A DNA stretch of 64,000 bases, taken from NCBI GenBank assembly GCA_964612675.1, contig CAZTDD010000008.1, positions 39,961 to 103,960 of the forward strand, written 5' to 3'. Numbering within the stretch: position 1 is the stretch's first letter; each line of letters opens with the position of its first letter. The notes beneath the pieces are model-generated. The model was not told where the DNA came from, ran no database searches, and was given only the letters and a program-made list of their open reading frames with translations. Source of the stretch: CAZTDD01 sp964612675. GTDB lineage: Bacteria; Hinthialibacterota; Hinthialibacteria; Hinthialibacterales; JAKPRU01. Positions 16,277 to 24,993 of the stretch are shown piece after piece. The translations under genes and the position numbers were made by a program.

Positions 16277-17608
16277 TCAGTCGGCATATTCCGCGTGTGT
16301 GATCTTGACGACCACTGGATTCGGCCACTTCGAGTTATTATAGATCCTCTGAGCCCTCATCGCCGAAATCGACAGACCCTCTGCAGTCTGTGTCCAGGTT
16401 GTCTGCGGATCGACCTCGGGACGATACTCCAGAACCCTTCCGGATTGCCCGAGGACCGAGACTTCGGTTTGAGGAGTGGCTCGGACACTCTTCAAAACAA
16501 CAGTCTTTCTCTCACCTTTCGGCCAATCCATCCGTGTGACGAAAGCGTATACCGTATCGGTGTCCTTGCCGCGTGTGAACCAGATATTTTCCTCATTGGT
16601 GATGTACCAGGGGCGAATCTCGTAAATGGCTTCACGGTTGATGAATAGCCAGAGAGCCAATTCACGCAGCCGGGCCGTCTGTTCGATGGGGATTTCGCCG
16701 TCCGGCTTCGGTCCGACGTTCAGCAGCAGGTTTCCACCTTTCGCGCGGGTCTCGATCAGCATTTCGATAAGGCGGGTTCCCGATTTGTAGTCCTCATTTG
16801 TCGGTTTGTAATGCCACTGGGTCCCCAGGGTGAAGCAGGCTTCCCAGGGGCTCGGCATCGGTTTCCCAGGGATTCTCTCTTCGGGAGTTTCCATCGCGCC
16901 GCGAGTAATCAATATATCCGGCTGCATCCGCCACGCGAGTTGTTTGAGCCCTTCCGGTTCGCCGTCGATGAACAACACGTCGATCGGCCCGTAAGTGGAC
17001 AACAGTTCTTTTAGCTGCGCTTTGTTGTGTCGCATCAATTCGGGATTGTTGGTCGGCAATGCTTCCGGCCTGCGACGGCTTATATCATGGCCCTGCTTGT
17101 ACAGCACGTGGAAATCGTCCGGCGAAAAGTAAAAACCGACGTGAATCCCTTTCTCACGAAACGCATCGACAACCTTGTGGGTAATGTCCTTCCCGTACGG
17201 CGTATTCATGACACTGAAATCGGTTGTCTTTGTATCGAACATGCAGAACCCACTGTGGTGTTTCGTCCCGAATACAACGTATTTCATACCAGCGAGTTTT
17301 GCCAATCGCGCCCACTCCTCGGGGTCGAACTTCTTCGGCAAGAAGGTTTTTGGCAGTTCATTCACAAATCGTTGTAGATAATCCTCCGAAGCGCCCACCA
17401 TGGAGTGACTGATCACCGAGCCCAGCTGAGAATCCACACTCCAGTGGATAAACATCCCGAGAGCCTGGTCCTTGAACCAGTCGCATCTCTGCGAATCATT
17501 TGTGGGTTCCTTCGGAAGGTCCTCTTTCGTAATTTCTGTGGATTCGCACCCGAGAAGCAATACACAGAACAGAATCGATGAAATCAGGACATGCCTCGTA
17601 AAATGCAT
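16277..17608 (-). CDS. GH29 alpha-L-fucosidase-like lipoprotein
   Basis: AAGGAG precedes the ATG by six bases. The N-terminus carries a lipobox, CVLLLGC, so the enzyme is probably membrane anchored. GH29 hallmarks follow: WFKDQALGMFIHWSVDS, VVFGTKHHSGFCMFDT, GFYFSPDDFH and VLFIDGEPEG, whose Asp is the expected nucleophile, then LLLNVGPKPDGEIP. At 443 residues it is close to the usual family length with no extra binding module. It would remove alpha-linked fucose from glycans. A second, longer GH29 enzyme lies at 28391-29878. Substrate linkage cannot be read from sequence. Confidence 0.9.
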   Translation of the reverse strand: MHFTRHVLISSILFCVLLLGCESTEITKEDLPKEPTNDSQRCDWFKDQALGMFIHWSVDSQLGSVISHSMVGASEDYLQRFVNELPKTFLPKKFDPEEWARLAKLAGMKYVVFGTKHHSGFCMFDTKTTDFSVMNTPYGKDITHKVVDAFREKGIHVGFYFSPDDFHVLYKQGHDISRRRPEALPTNNPELMRHNKAQLKELLSTYGPIDVLFIDGEPEGLKQLAWRMQPDILITRGAMETPEERIPGKPMPSPWEACFTLGTQWHYKPTNEDYKSGTRLIEMLIETRAKGGNLLLNVGPKPDGEIPIEQTARLRELALWLFINREAIYEIRPWYITNEENIWFTRGKDTDTVYAFVTRMDWPKGERKTVVLKSVRATPQTEVSVLGQSGRVLEYRPEVDPQTTWTQTAEGLSISAMRAQRIYNNSKWPNPVVVKITHAEYAD

Positions 17609-17693
17609 AATTCACTCCTTAGTGTGCGAACTGGAATTATTGATATGTGGGCTGCTCGAAATGGTGCAGAAATACTCTCTATCTTCTTAAGAA

Positions 17694-18581
17694 TCAGTTG
17701 CCGATTACAGTTACTTTTTCGATTCCTTCTTTCCACCAGCTCTCCAGAAGATCGGCCCTGAGACTCTTTTTCGCGGTAGCTCCTGTCGCACGGGACATAT
17801 CCAGTTCAGCACTGATCATTTCGTCTTTGAAAAAACTGGCTTCTACCAATATGTTGCCGTCCGGTCCGATAATGCGGCTCTGGCCGTGGGACAACATTGC
17901 GGGGCTGTTTGCCTGGACAATGTAGACATCATTTTCATCAGCGCGCGCCGAGATCTGTGCGCGATACGGTTCCAGTTTGTGCTCGGCTTTAATATTCGAT
18001 TCACTTGAGATATAGAATACAAGCCGAGCGCCCGCCAGCACGGGAAGACGAACCAGCTCCGGATAGCGTTCATCATGACAGATGATGATGGAGCAGGGAA
18101 TATCGTCGATCTTGAAGACCACAAGACGACTGCCCGGTTCCGCCCAATCGTCACCGCCAACCAGCTGGATCTTCGCGTACCGGACCAGTTCTTCGCCGTT
18201 TGGACCGAAGACAACTGCGGTGTTGTACAAGCTGCCATCGGTATAATGCGGCGTGCCGACGATGGCATAGGTTTCCTCGCGGAAACATGCGGTTGCGATG
18301 CGCGACTCCGATTCCGCCAATTCATCCGGAGTGCATTCGGAAATGACGGATTTAACATATCCCGTGGTCGCACACTCCTGAAAAACGACGACACGAATGC
18401 CCTGTTCGGAGCATTTTTCGAGGTATTCGATAATGAAGTCTGTGTTCTTCTTCACGCTTTCCTGCGGCTGAAACTGAACAGCGGCCACGGAAAGCCGTTT
18501 TTTGATGGTCTCATCCGCCGCATAAACGACGGATACCGGCGAGAGGAAATACAGGATAAGGAACGAGCAAAACCAGCCCAT
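17694..18581 (-). CDS. Exported carbon-nitrogen hydrolase (nitrilase superfamily)
   Basis: All three catalytic residues of the nitrilase fold are present: Glu69 in VVVFQECATTGY, Lys136 in RYAKIQLVGG and Cys167 in SIIICHDERYPE. The family hydrolyses or transfers C-N bonds of nitriles, amides or carbamoyl compounds. What is unusual is the N-terminal hydrophobic segment (MGWFCSFLILYFLSPVSVVY, then AADE), a signal peptide, since most members are cytosolic. Bacterial lipoprotein N-acyltransferase is the exported exception but has many membrane helices, which this 295-residue protein lacks. A good promoter lies upstream. Confidence 0.87.
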   Translation of the reverse strand: MGWFCSFLILYFLSPVSVVYAADETIKKRLSVAAVQFQPQESVKKNTDFIIEYLEKCSEQGIRVVVFQECATTGYVKSVISECTPDELAESESRIATACFREETYAIVGTPHYTDGSLYNTAVVFGPNGEELVRYAKIQLVGGDDWAEPGSRLVVFKIDDIPCSIIICHDERYPELVRLPVLAGARLVFYISSESNIKAEHKLEPYRAQISARADENDVYIVQANSPAMLSHGQSRIIGPDGNILVEASFFKDEMISAELDMSRATGATAKKSLRADLLESWWKEGIEKVTVIGN

Positions 18582-18647
18582 GGGCCTCTCCGGGAACCTC
18601 TATCGTGGTATCTGCAGAAGCCAATTGCCTCTTCCAAAACACTTGGA

Positions 18648-18676
18648 ATCATACTCCTCCCCGTTCCGTGAGTCAA
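18648..18676 (-). promoter_or_regulatory. Sigma70-type promoter for the nitrilase gene
   Basis: On the minus strand, TTGACT (18676-18671), a 17-base spacer and TATGAT (18653-18648) stand 67 bases before the start codon. Both boxes match consensus at five of six positions. Confidence 0.6.
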
Positions 18677-18723
18677 TGAGGGAAATTGTGGCGTTTCATT
18701 GCGTTTGATTGTCCGACAAACTC

Positions 18724-19332
18724 CTACTCCTGGATCGGTGCCCGCCCGCTCGTGTTGCTGGTCGCAACATGGGAAAGAACTCCTCCGGGGCCGTACATAA
18801 ACAGCTCGCCTCGGCTGATTAAGCCGTTCGTGGGCGTGTAGGGCAGCCAGTAGTTCGCGGAGGTCCCGTAATCGTACGGATCGTATCGCTTGTCCGGCCC
18901 TACGCTGTTAAGGAACCAGCGCAGCGGACCGAGGCGCAACGAGCCGGTCGACGGATCATGGACGCCGTAAAACGCCTGCTGCGGGAACGTCACCAGCAAA
19001 TACGGCATCCAGATGTTGCTGTATCGCTGAGACGCGTCTTGATGTAGAAAAGGATCTTGCTGCGGCAACTGCGACAAATAGGCTACCGGTGAGGTGAGCC
19101 GGTTGAGAGGATACGGGATATTGGCGTGGGCGAGATCTGTGTAGGGGTAGGCATTGTTGTCCATGAAATACTGTTCAAGACCTTTTTCGAGTGCTTTGAA
19201 ATCCGACTGAACGCGAGCTACCTTCGCTCGAATCTGAGCGTTGAGAAAATTTGGAACCGCTATTGCAGCAAGGATTCCAATGACGGCTACAACAATCAAC
19301 AACTCGATCAATGTAAACGCCTGTCTTTTCAT
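18724..19332 (-). CDS. Type IV pilin/type II pseudopilin-like protein
   Basis: The six-residue leader MKRQA before FTLIELLIVVAVIGILAAIA is a textbook class III prepilin signal, and VPNFLNAQIRAKVARVQSD follows, close to the gene at 15588. The 202-residue product then has its own globular part: MDNNAYPYTD, LTSPVAYLSQLPQQDPF and LNSVGPDKRYDPYDYGTS, with no cysteines. The shared SPVAYLS and GPDKR/GPDRD blocks show that the two pilin-like proteins are related along their length. Its role in a pilus, pseudopilus or other surface structure is unknown, because assembly ATPase and secretin genes are not in the window. Confidence 0.88.
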   Translation of the reverse strand: MKRQAFTLIELLIVVAVIGILAAIAVPNFLNAQIRAKVARVQSDFKALEKGLEQYFMDNNAYPYTDLAHANIPYPLNRLTSPVAYLSQLPQQDPFLHQDASQRYSNIWMPYLLVTFPQQAFYGVHDPSTGSLRLGPLRWFLNSVGPDKRYDPYDYGTSANYWLPYTPTNGLISRGELFMYGPGGVLSHVATSNTSGRAPIQE

Positions 19333-19404
19333 TTGAGAATCGGTCCTTCATGTATTTCAGTGCAGGATCGCCGATAGCCGTACAGCGACCCGCAAACGTC
19401 GAGT

Positions 19405-19433
19405 AGGATATTTCGGTTCATACAAAGAATCAA
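19405..19433 (-). promoter_or_regulatory. Sigma70-type promoter for the pilin-like gene
   Basis: On the minus strand, TTGATT (19433-19428), a 17-base spacer and TATCCT (19410-19405) stand 72 bases before the ATG at 19332. The spacing is ideal and each box matches consensus at four positions. Confidence 0.45.
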
Positions 19434-19605
19434 TCACTTTGAAGGTTTCTTGCAGAATACTCACAAAACTCTACTATGTGCGTTCCGATGTCCGTCCCTG
19501 GACTCCTTCGCATCAGACAGGGGGCCGACTTGTGTAATTGTTGATTATGCGGCTCGTTTTCTCTACGATCTCAAAAAACACAATCTTCTTCTTTGGATTT
19601 TGCGA

Positions 19606-20718
19606 ATGACTCATTCAAAACGTCTACTCGCCCTCGAACCCTACTACGGCGGATCGCATCGAGCCTGGATCGACGGTTGGCGTCGGCACTCTCGTTACAC
19701 GATCGATCTACTGACGCTGCCGGCACGGAAATGGAAATGGCGCATGCGCGGTGCGGCGATCGTGTTTTCCGAACAGCTGGAAGAGCGCTACCCGAATGTA
19801 GGATGGGACGGCCTGATCGCAACCGACATGATGAACCTTGCCGAGTTTTTGGCGTTGACCCGGCCACGCCTCGAGCGTACGCCGGTCGTGCTCTACCTGC
19901 ATGAGAACCAGATCGGTTATCCTCTGCATCCGGAGGAAAGAAGAGACTATCACTATGCCATAACGAATTTCGTTTCTGTTCTTTCGGCCTCGAAAGCAGT
20001 GTTTAATTCGGAGTATAATCGGAAAGAGTTTTTCTCGGGTATTCGATCCATTTTTGCGCAAATGCCGGATTGCCGACCTCCTACGGAGATGCTCGACTCT
20101 GCCGAGGCATCCTGCGAAGTGATTCCACCGGCTATCGAACTGCATGAATTGCGTAGAGCCCGGCAGCCGGATGGCGGTGCCCCTGTCATTCTATGGAATC
20201 ACCGCTGGGAACGCGACAAGCAGCCGGAACGGTTTACAGACGCAATCGATACACTGCTGTCGAAATCCATACCGTTTCGACTGATTGTCTGTGGAGAGCA
20301 TTTCAGGGAGATTCCGTCTTGTTTTCTGAAGATAAAGGAAAGTCTTGGGGATCGATTGCTGCATTTTGGGTTCGCTGAGTCCCGTGCAGAGTACGCCGAT
20401 CTCCTGTCTCGAAGCGACATTGTTGTGTCGACCGCCTTGCAGGAGTACTTTGGAATCAGCGTTGTCGAGGCGATGCACGCGGGAGCGTTTCCGCTCCTAC
20501 CGAACCGGCTTGCCTACCCGGAACTGATTCCGGCGGAATACCGTGACGAGGTTCTGTATGAGGATAATGAGTTGATGGACAGGCTGGGACGAGCAATTCA
20601 ATGCTCTGCTGCAGGCACGTTACCGGATCTTCGCGATACCGCCCAACGCTATGACTGGTCTCATCGAATCGAGTCCTATGATGGACTCTTCGACCACCTG
20701 GAACACACACACAACTGA
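19606..20718 (+). CDS. tRNA-queuosine alpha-mannosyltransferase-like glycosyltransferase (DUF3524)
   Basis: The start at 19606 gives LLALEPYYGGSHRAWIDGW, the N-terminal signature of the DUF3524/GTDC1 family. LTLPARKWKWRMRGAA, TDMMNLAEFLAL and YLHENQIGYPL follow, all strongly conserved there. A GT-B C-terminal half contains WNHRWERDKQPERF and the donor-site block LQEYFGISVVEAMHAGAFPL. Characterised animal members mannosylate queuosine in tRNA(Asp); bacterial members are inferred to do the same or a related transfer in the cytosol. The upstream ribosome-binding site is weak. Downstream it converges on cheV with a 12-base gap. No queuosine synthesis gene is present in the window. Confidence 0.88.
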   Translation: MTHSKRLLALEPYYGGSHRAWIDGWRRHSRYTIDLLTLPARKWKWRMRGAAIVFSEQLEERYPNVGWDGLIATDMMNLAEFLALTRPRLERTPVVLYLHENQIGYPLHPEERRDYHYAITNFVSVLSASKAVFNSEYNRKEFFSGIRSIFAQMPDCRPPTEMLDSAEASCEVIPPAIELHELRRARQPDGGAPVILWNHRWERDKQPERFTDAIDTLLSKSIPFRLIVCGEHFREIPSCFLKIKESLGDRLLHFGFAESRAEYADLLSRSDIVVSTALQEYFGISVVEAMHAGAFPLLPNRLAYPELIPAEYRDEVLYEDNELMDRLGRAIQCSAAGTLPDLRDTAQRYDWSHRIESYDGLFDHLEHTHN

Positions 20719-20730
20719 CCGGATACGCAA

Positions 20731-21639
20731 TCAGCAGGGCGCCGGTAGAAGTGCTGCGATTTTGCTGAACAACTCGCTGAGATTCAGTTTTGTGATGTGA
20801 TCCTCCGCACGAAGATACTTCGCCCGTTCTTTCATTCCCATATCTCCGATGGATGAGTACACAATCACAGGGATATGTGCCGTATCCGGATTGTCTTTCA
20901 CTTGTTTGGTGAAAGCGAGTCCGTCCGTATGCGGCATTTCAACGTCGGAGATAATCAACGAAATGTCGTTATGCTGGCGTGACAATTCGAGTGCCTCACG
21001 ACCATCACGCGCTACAATGGGTACGAATCCGTGCTCTTCGAGCTCCAATTCGAGCATTTGGCGAACGGAGGGACTGTCTTCTGCAAGCAGGATCTTTCTG
21101 TTTGCCCCTTCAATCTCTATCGATTCGCTGTCTTTGGCTTCACTCTGTACTTGATCGGGTATTAACTTCAAAATGATTGTCTCGTAATCGAGTAACAAGA
21201 TCATCTGATCTTCAGTCGGTTGGACTATGGATATAACAAAGGGATTTTGGATATTCTCGAACACCGATTGGGCATTGATAACCTGTTCCCAGTGAAATGT
21301 ATGGACTGTCTCTACGTTCTCTACAAGAAATGAATTGAGCATTCCAAAGAACTCCGTCACAATGACGCGATACCTGCCATCGATCGGAGTAGGAGTCCCA
21401 TTCAGGAACATCCCGAGATCCAGCACCGGAATTACCTTGTCATGGTCGTTGAATACTCCTCGTACCGCCGGATGGACTTCGGGAATGACGGTGAACCCGG
21501 ACATCTCCGAGAGGACGCGATTGACCTTAAGAATGTTGATACCGTAGGTCTCTCCTCCCGCTGTATATTCGAGGATCTTGAGTTCGTTCGAGCCGGATTT
21601 CAGATAAGTATCCGTGTGTGTATCGACATATTCCGCCAT
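20731..21639 (-). CDS. cheV: CheV-type chemotaxis protein (CheW domain plus receiver)
   Basis: GGAGGAAGAG immediately precedes the ATG at 21639. The N-terminal half (about 15-170) is a CheW-like coupling domain with YGINILKVNRVL, HPAVRGVFNDHDKVIPVLDL and TEFFGMLNSFLVENV. The C-terminal half is a receiver with ILLAEDSPSVRQML, LIISDVEMPHTDGL (phosphoacceptor Asp) and IVYSSIGDMGMKERA, ending in a Lys position in ITKLNL. CheV couples receptors to CheA and is tuned by phosphorylation. No CheA, CheY or receptor is nearby; instead a sensorless kinase gene lies 10 bases upstream in the same operon. Confidence 0.9.
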   Translation of the reverse strand: MAEYVDTHTDTYLKSGSNELKILEYTAGGETYGINILKVNRVLSEMSGFTVIPEVHPAVRGVFNDHDKVIPVLDLGMFLNGTPTPIDGRYRVIVTEFFGMLNSFLVENVETVHTFHWEQVINAQSVFENIQNPFVISIVQPTEDQMILLLDYETIILKLIPDQVQSEAKDSESIEIEGANRKILLAEDSPSVRQMLELELEEHGFVPIVARDGREALELSRQHNDISLIISDVEMPHTDGLAFTKQVKDNPDTAHIPVIVYSSIGDMGMKERAKYLRAEDHITKLNLSELFSKIAALLPAPC

Positions 21640-21649
21640 CTCTTCCTCC

Positions 21650-22363
21650 CTAGTTCCTTGGCAGTTCGAACCAGAATCGTACTTGATTGTCTTCGTCCAT
21701 ATCGGCCCCAATTCGGCCGTGGTGCGCCTCGATAGTGAGCTTGCTGAACGTCAAGCCCAGACCCGTCCCATGATAGGACCGGAGGCGTCTCAGCTCGACT
21801 TGTCGCTCAGGCTCGAAAATCCGATCGAGTTGGATTTTGCCTTCTTCCCCGTTCGGGTTAATGACTTCGATGCGGATGCAATCTTCTCTACCTGACAGTC
21901 TTGTCACTACATACGAGCCCGCAGGTGCGTGTCGAATTGCGTTTACGAGCAAATTATCGATTACCCGCTCGATCAATCTCTCGTCGCAGGATATGTCGGA
22001 CTCCAGCGATTCGTCAGTCTCTTCATACAGCCGAATGCCTCTATCTTCGGCAAGAGGACCCACGAGGCGCACACAACGCCGCAGAACGTCTTTGAGATCG
22101 GTGGGGCGGCAGGTGGCTGTGATGCCGCTACCTGCATGCCTGGCCTGGTCCAGAAGATCTTCCAGAATTCGGCTGGCTCGCTCTACCGCCAGCTCCGTCG
22201 ACTCTAACACACTAAGATGTCTAGGGTTCTTGGGATCGTGTTTCCCTTCTTTCACCCTGTTGAGAAACTGTCTCGTGACTGCCAAGGGCGTTTCCATGTC
22301 GTGGAGTAGAAGGGCGACAAACTGCAGATGCAGCTGGTCCTCCACCACTTCCGAATTACGCAT
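21650..22363 (-). CDS. Short cytosolic histidine kinase without sensor domain
   Basis: The 237-residue protein begins almost at the phosphoacceptor helix: LLLHDMETPLAV places His21 as the autophosphorylation site. A HATPase domain follows with VIDNLLVNAIRHAP (N box) and YHGTGLGLTFSK (G2 box); the middle G1/D box is weak. There is no membrane helix, PAS or GAF region, so the signal must come from a partner. GAGG lies eight bases before the ATG. The gene is 10 bases upstream of cheV on the same strand, which suggests that CheV, with its CheW half, may be its target or its input adaptor. Confidence 0.88.
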   Translation of the reverse strand: MRNSEVVEDQLHLQFVALLLHDMETPLAVTRQFLNRVKEGKHDPKNPRHLSVLESTELAVERASRILEDLLDQARHAGSGITATCRPTDLKDVLRRCVRLVGPLAEDRGIRLYEETDESLESDISCDERLIERVIDNLLVNAIRHAPAGSYVVTRLSGREDCIRIEVINPNGEEGKIQLDRIFEPERQVELRRLRSYHGTGLGLTFSKLTIEAHHGRIGADMDEDNQVRFWFELPRN

Positions 22364-22710
22364 TACTTATTCCTCATCATACCGGGTTCTGCTCATATCA
22401 ATCCTACAAAGCCTATCGGGTTTCCCGCCAGTGTTCTGGTTTACCAGTGCAGTGAATGGATCGGCAGAAGAGACGAGAAGACCGTACGTCCGACCAGTGG
22501 AGTTCGAACTCCTCCCTCATTATATCAAACAATTCATCAGTGAATGGAAAAATGGGGCAGGGTATGGTTGAGGCCGGTTTTCGTCTCTGTCCATCGGATC
22601 GGCCTCCCGCAGCCAAAGCCCGGCCATTGCGCCGCAACCGGCGAGAACCGCTTTGTACGGCTTTCCGTTTGATTGTGAGTTCTGAGAATCCATCGCTTTT
22701 TATGGTCCTG

Positions 22711-22738
22711 TGGAGTTCTATGAACTAGTAATTATAAT
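22711..22738 (+). promoter_or_regulatory. Promoter with perfect -10 box for the repeat-protein gene
   Basis: A perfect TATAAT (22733-22738) follows a weak TGGAGT (22711-22716) with a 16-base spacer. It would give a leader of roughly 75 bases before the ATG at 22819. Confidence 0.4.
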
Positions 22739-22786
22739 AGAACTGAATCGATTCTGCTCCAGATTGGCGGATAAGACTCAAGACTA

Positions 22787-22802
22787 CGGTACACTTGTAC
22801 CG
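22787..22802. promoter_or_regulatory. Operator-like palindrome CGGTACACTTGTACCG
   Basis: The 16 bases form seven-base-pair arms (CGGTACA / TGTACCG) around CT, within the leader 17 bases before the ATG at 22819. The left part belongs to gactacggtacac, also present at 6890-6902 before another secreted-protein gene. A DNA-binding site or an RNA hairpin is possible. Confidence 0.35.
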
Positions 22803-22818
22803 GTAAACGGAGGTTTGT

Positions 22819-24879
22819 ATGAGCATATCGGCTCGAACTTCATTTGCGTTTCTTATGGCGATGCTTCTTCTCTCTCTTCCCATCGTCGCTGAAGATGTCC
22901 ATCTCGATCTATCGAATCTGATCGATCGAGACGGGTTTGTCCCTGACGGACAAGGGAGTGGTGATCCACTGAGCGAGGACGGGGACTGGCTGGATGCGGC
23001 GAGTCTGCCGAGTGATTATACGGACGGTAGCCCGTATCCAACGCGAGACGGCTTCACTACGTTTTTGTACGGCCCGCTGAGCGGTGATTCACCGGACTGT
23101 TGCCGGGTTGACGGCCAGGAGATCGGTGTGCCCGCTGGAGAATATGGACAGCTGCATCTAGCTCTTGTTTCGCCGGACACGACTCTTATGGATCTCTCAC
23201 GCGAGATCACACTGAATTACCAGGATGGTACAAGCGAGATGGTCACCCTCGGTCCGTTTGCCGACTGGTATGGCACGCCCGCACGGTTCTTTGATGCGGC
23301 ATTCTCGTGGGTTGACGATTCGGCTGTAGAGGAACACCTGAGCATTCGAACGAAGGAGAATGACTACGATTACATTATCGAGAGCACCGGGTCGACTACA
23401 TCGGATGCTTTTGACTTTACTTTCGTCGATGCAACCAGTGTTCTCATTTACGAGTTTGATTTGGAGGATTCGCTGACCGACGCCACATTGGCGATCGATA
23501 TGCAAAACAACTTTGTCGTCAGTATTTCGGCAGATTTCGGCGGTACGTTCACGGAAGTGCTGAATTCAATGGAAATGTTTGGCGAAGATATTCATTCCGG
23601 TTCCAATCGTGACGTTTACGAAGTCGATCTGACGCCGTTCCTCGAACAGATGCCGGAGAACATCCTGTGGATTCAATTTACCGATGGTAGCACCGTCGAC
23701 GGCTGGGGACCGGCTATCTGGACCGTCGAGGTGTATTCGGGCGAAACCATTCGATATGAGGGCGAACCGCTGACTGAGATCGATACGTCGAATGCCACGG
23801 TGTATGCGGACTTCCGGACAGACGGAAGCGACGATGAAGCGCAATACCTAGTTGATGACCAGAGCAACGCTCCCACCGCCGCGAATCATCGTTTTGCAGA
23901 CGGCGGCGGGTTCATCACGTATGGATTCGATCTGCCGGACGATATCTCGGAGGCCAAAGCTTCGGTCAACATGGAAGCCAATTTTGTGGTTTCAGTGGCA
24001 ACCGAACGCAACCTCACCACGCATATCGACTTCATCGCCGGAGGCGAGGATGAGGAATACATTTGGGAGCAACAGGGTTCCGTGGGCCGTCCCACCGATC
24101 GATTCGTCGACGCTGCGGGATATCTGATTTACTGGCTTGATCTGCCGGATGATCTTACCGCCGCCCGTCTCGACATCGATATGCAGAACAACTTCCTTGT
24201 CTCCGTTGGAAAAGACGTGTATCCCGAAAATCTCGTTCTGGATTCAATGGCGATGTTTGGCGAAGACATCCACAACGGCAGCAATCGCAGTGTCTATACG
24301 GTCGACCTTGCTCCGTACCTGGAAGACAACGCCACGAACGAGGTTTTTGTCATGTTTGAAGACGGCTCCACAGCCGACGGTTGGGGACCGGATATTTTCC
24401 GCGTTTCTGTGAAATCGGGAAGCGAGGGCGAGTATTCCGAGGTGCTTAACGCGATGGATGTCACCGCGGACGCCCCCGTGCCGTTTACCGGCTCGAACAC
24501 AGGCAACAAGAAATATTACACGATCGATCTGTCCCCGTTCCTGGAGAACAACTCGTCAAATGAAGTATTCGTGAAGTTCACGGACGGAACGCCTGAGAAT
24601 GGGTACGGTCCGGGTCTTTTCCGAATGCTTGTGTATAGCGGCGAGATCGTCCCTCAAATAGACGGGTTGGCGATGGAAGGTATCATGACAACGAGTGGAT
24701 TGCCGGACAATGCCTATCCCTGGGGTGCGAACTTTATGCGCCGCGCGTATCCGGTCAACCCGGTGAAGACACTTCAGTCCATTGTATTACCCGAAATACG
24801 GGACGAGTGGGATATCTTTCTGTTTGCAGCGACGCTGCAAGGGGAAGGAACCGGTGTGACCGATTGGAGTGTTTATTAA
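22819..24879 (+). CDS. Secreted protein with three beta-sandwich-like internal repeats
   Basis: GGAGG sits five bases before the ATG, and a signal peptide ends near IVAED (25). After an N-terminal domain (about 28-205), two blocks recur. IDMQNNFVVSV-like strands led by DLPDDL occur at about 212-236, 369-393 and 439-463. A block like MFGEDIHNGSNRSVYTVDL occurs at about 247-276 and 473-502, and in decayed form at 542-576. Each second block ends in FTDGS-x-x-x-GWGP, then an aromatic-rich strand. No catalytic motif or known family was recognised. The modules look like carbohydrate-binding or adhesive beta-sandwich domains. The last 60 residues are unique and there is no cell-wall anchor. Confidence 0.82.
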   Translation: MSISARTSFAFLMAMLLLSLPIVAEDVHLDLSNLIDRDGFVPDGQGSGDPLSEDGDWLDAASLPSDYTDGSPYPTRDGFTTFLYGPLSGDSPDCCRVDGQEIGVPAGEYGQLHLALVSPDTTLMDLSREITLNYQDGTSEMVTLGPFADWYGTPARFFDAAFSWVDDSAVEEHLSIRTKENDYDYIIESTGSTTSDAFDFTFVDATSVLIYEFDLEDSLTDATLAIDMQNNFVVSISADFGGTFTEVLNSMEMFGEDIHSGSNRDVYEVDLTPFLEQMPENILWIQFTDGSTVDGWGPAIWTVEVYSGETIRYEGEPLTEIDTSNATVYADFRTDGSDDEAQYLVDDQSNAPTAANHRFADGGGFITYGFDLPDDISEAKASVNMEANFVVSVATERNLTTHIDFIAGGEDEEYIWEQQGSVGRPTDRFVDAAGYLIYWLDLPDDLTAARLDIDMQNNFLVSVGKDVYPENLVLDSMAMFGEDIHNGSNRSVYTVDLAPYLEDNATNEVFVMFEDGSTADGWGPDIFRVSVKSGSEGEYSEVLNAMDVTADAPVPFTGSNTGNKKYYTIDLSPFLENNSSNEVFVKFTDGTPENGYGPGLFRMLVYSGEIVPQIDGLAMEGIMTTSGLPDNAYPWGANFMRRAYPVNPVKTLQSIVLPEIRDEWDIFLFAATLQGEGTGVTDWSVY

Positions 24880-24939
24880 CTTTCTGAAAGTCGTTGGTTT
24901 CTGTTGAAGTAGAGTGTCTGTAAAACTGCTCTAAGACTG

Positions 24940-24977
24940 CTGGTCCAGGAGTTCAACTCCTGGACCAGCGTTGTTTT
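24940..24977 (+). terminator. Rho-independent terminator
   Basis: CTGGTCCAGGAG and CTCCTGGACCAG form a perfect 12-base-pair stem (24940-24951 with 24957-24968) around the loop ttcaa, followed by a T-rich run (ttgtttt). It lies 60 bases after the repeat-protein stop and before the convergent isomerase-like gene. Confidence 0.75.
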
Positions 24978-24993
24978 ACCCGGCGCGTTGAAC

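Larger units (their letters stand above)
22364..22818. other. Intergenic region between divergent genes
   Basis: No gene is supported in these 455 bases. The right end carries a promoter (22711-22738) and an operator-like palindrome (22787-22802), both listed separately. The remainder shows nothing recognisable. Confidence 0.5.

Noticed and set aside
24880..24977. tRNA-like 3' end (GGAGTTCAACTCC followed by a CCA-like sequence)
   Set aside because: The T-loop stem does not pair in the canonical five-base form, no matching acceptor or D arm lies upstream, and the perfect 12-base-pair stem plus T-run is better explained as a terminator.
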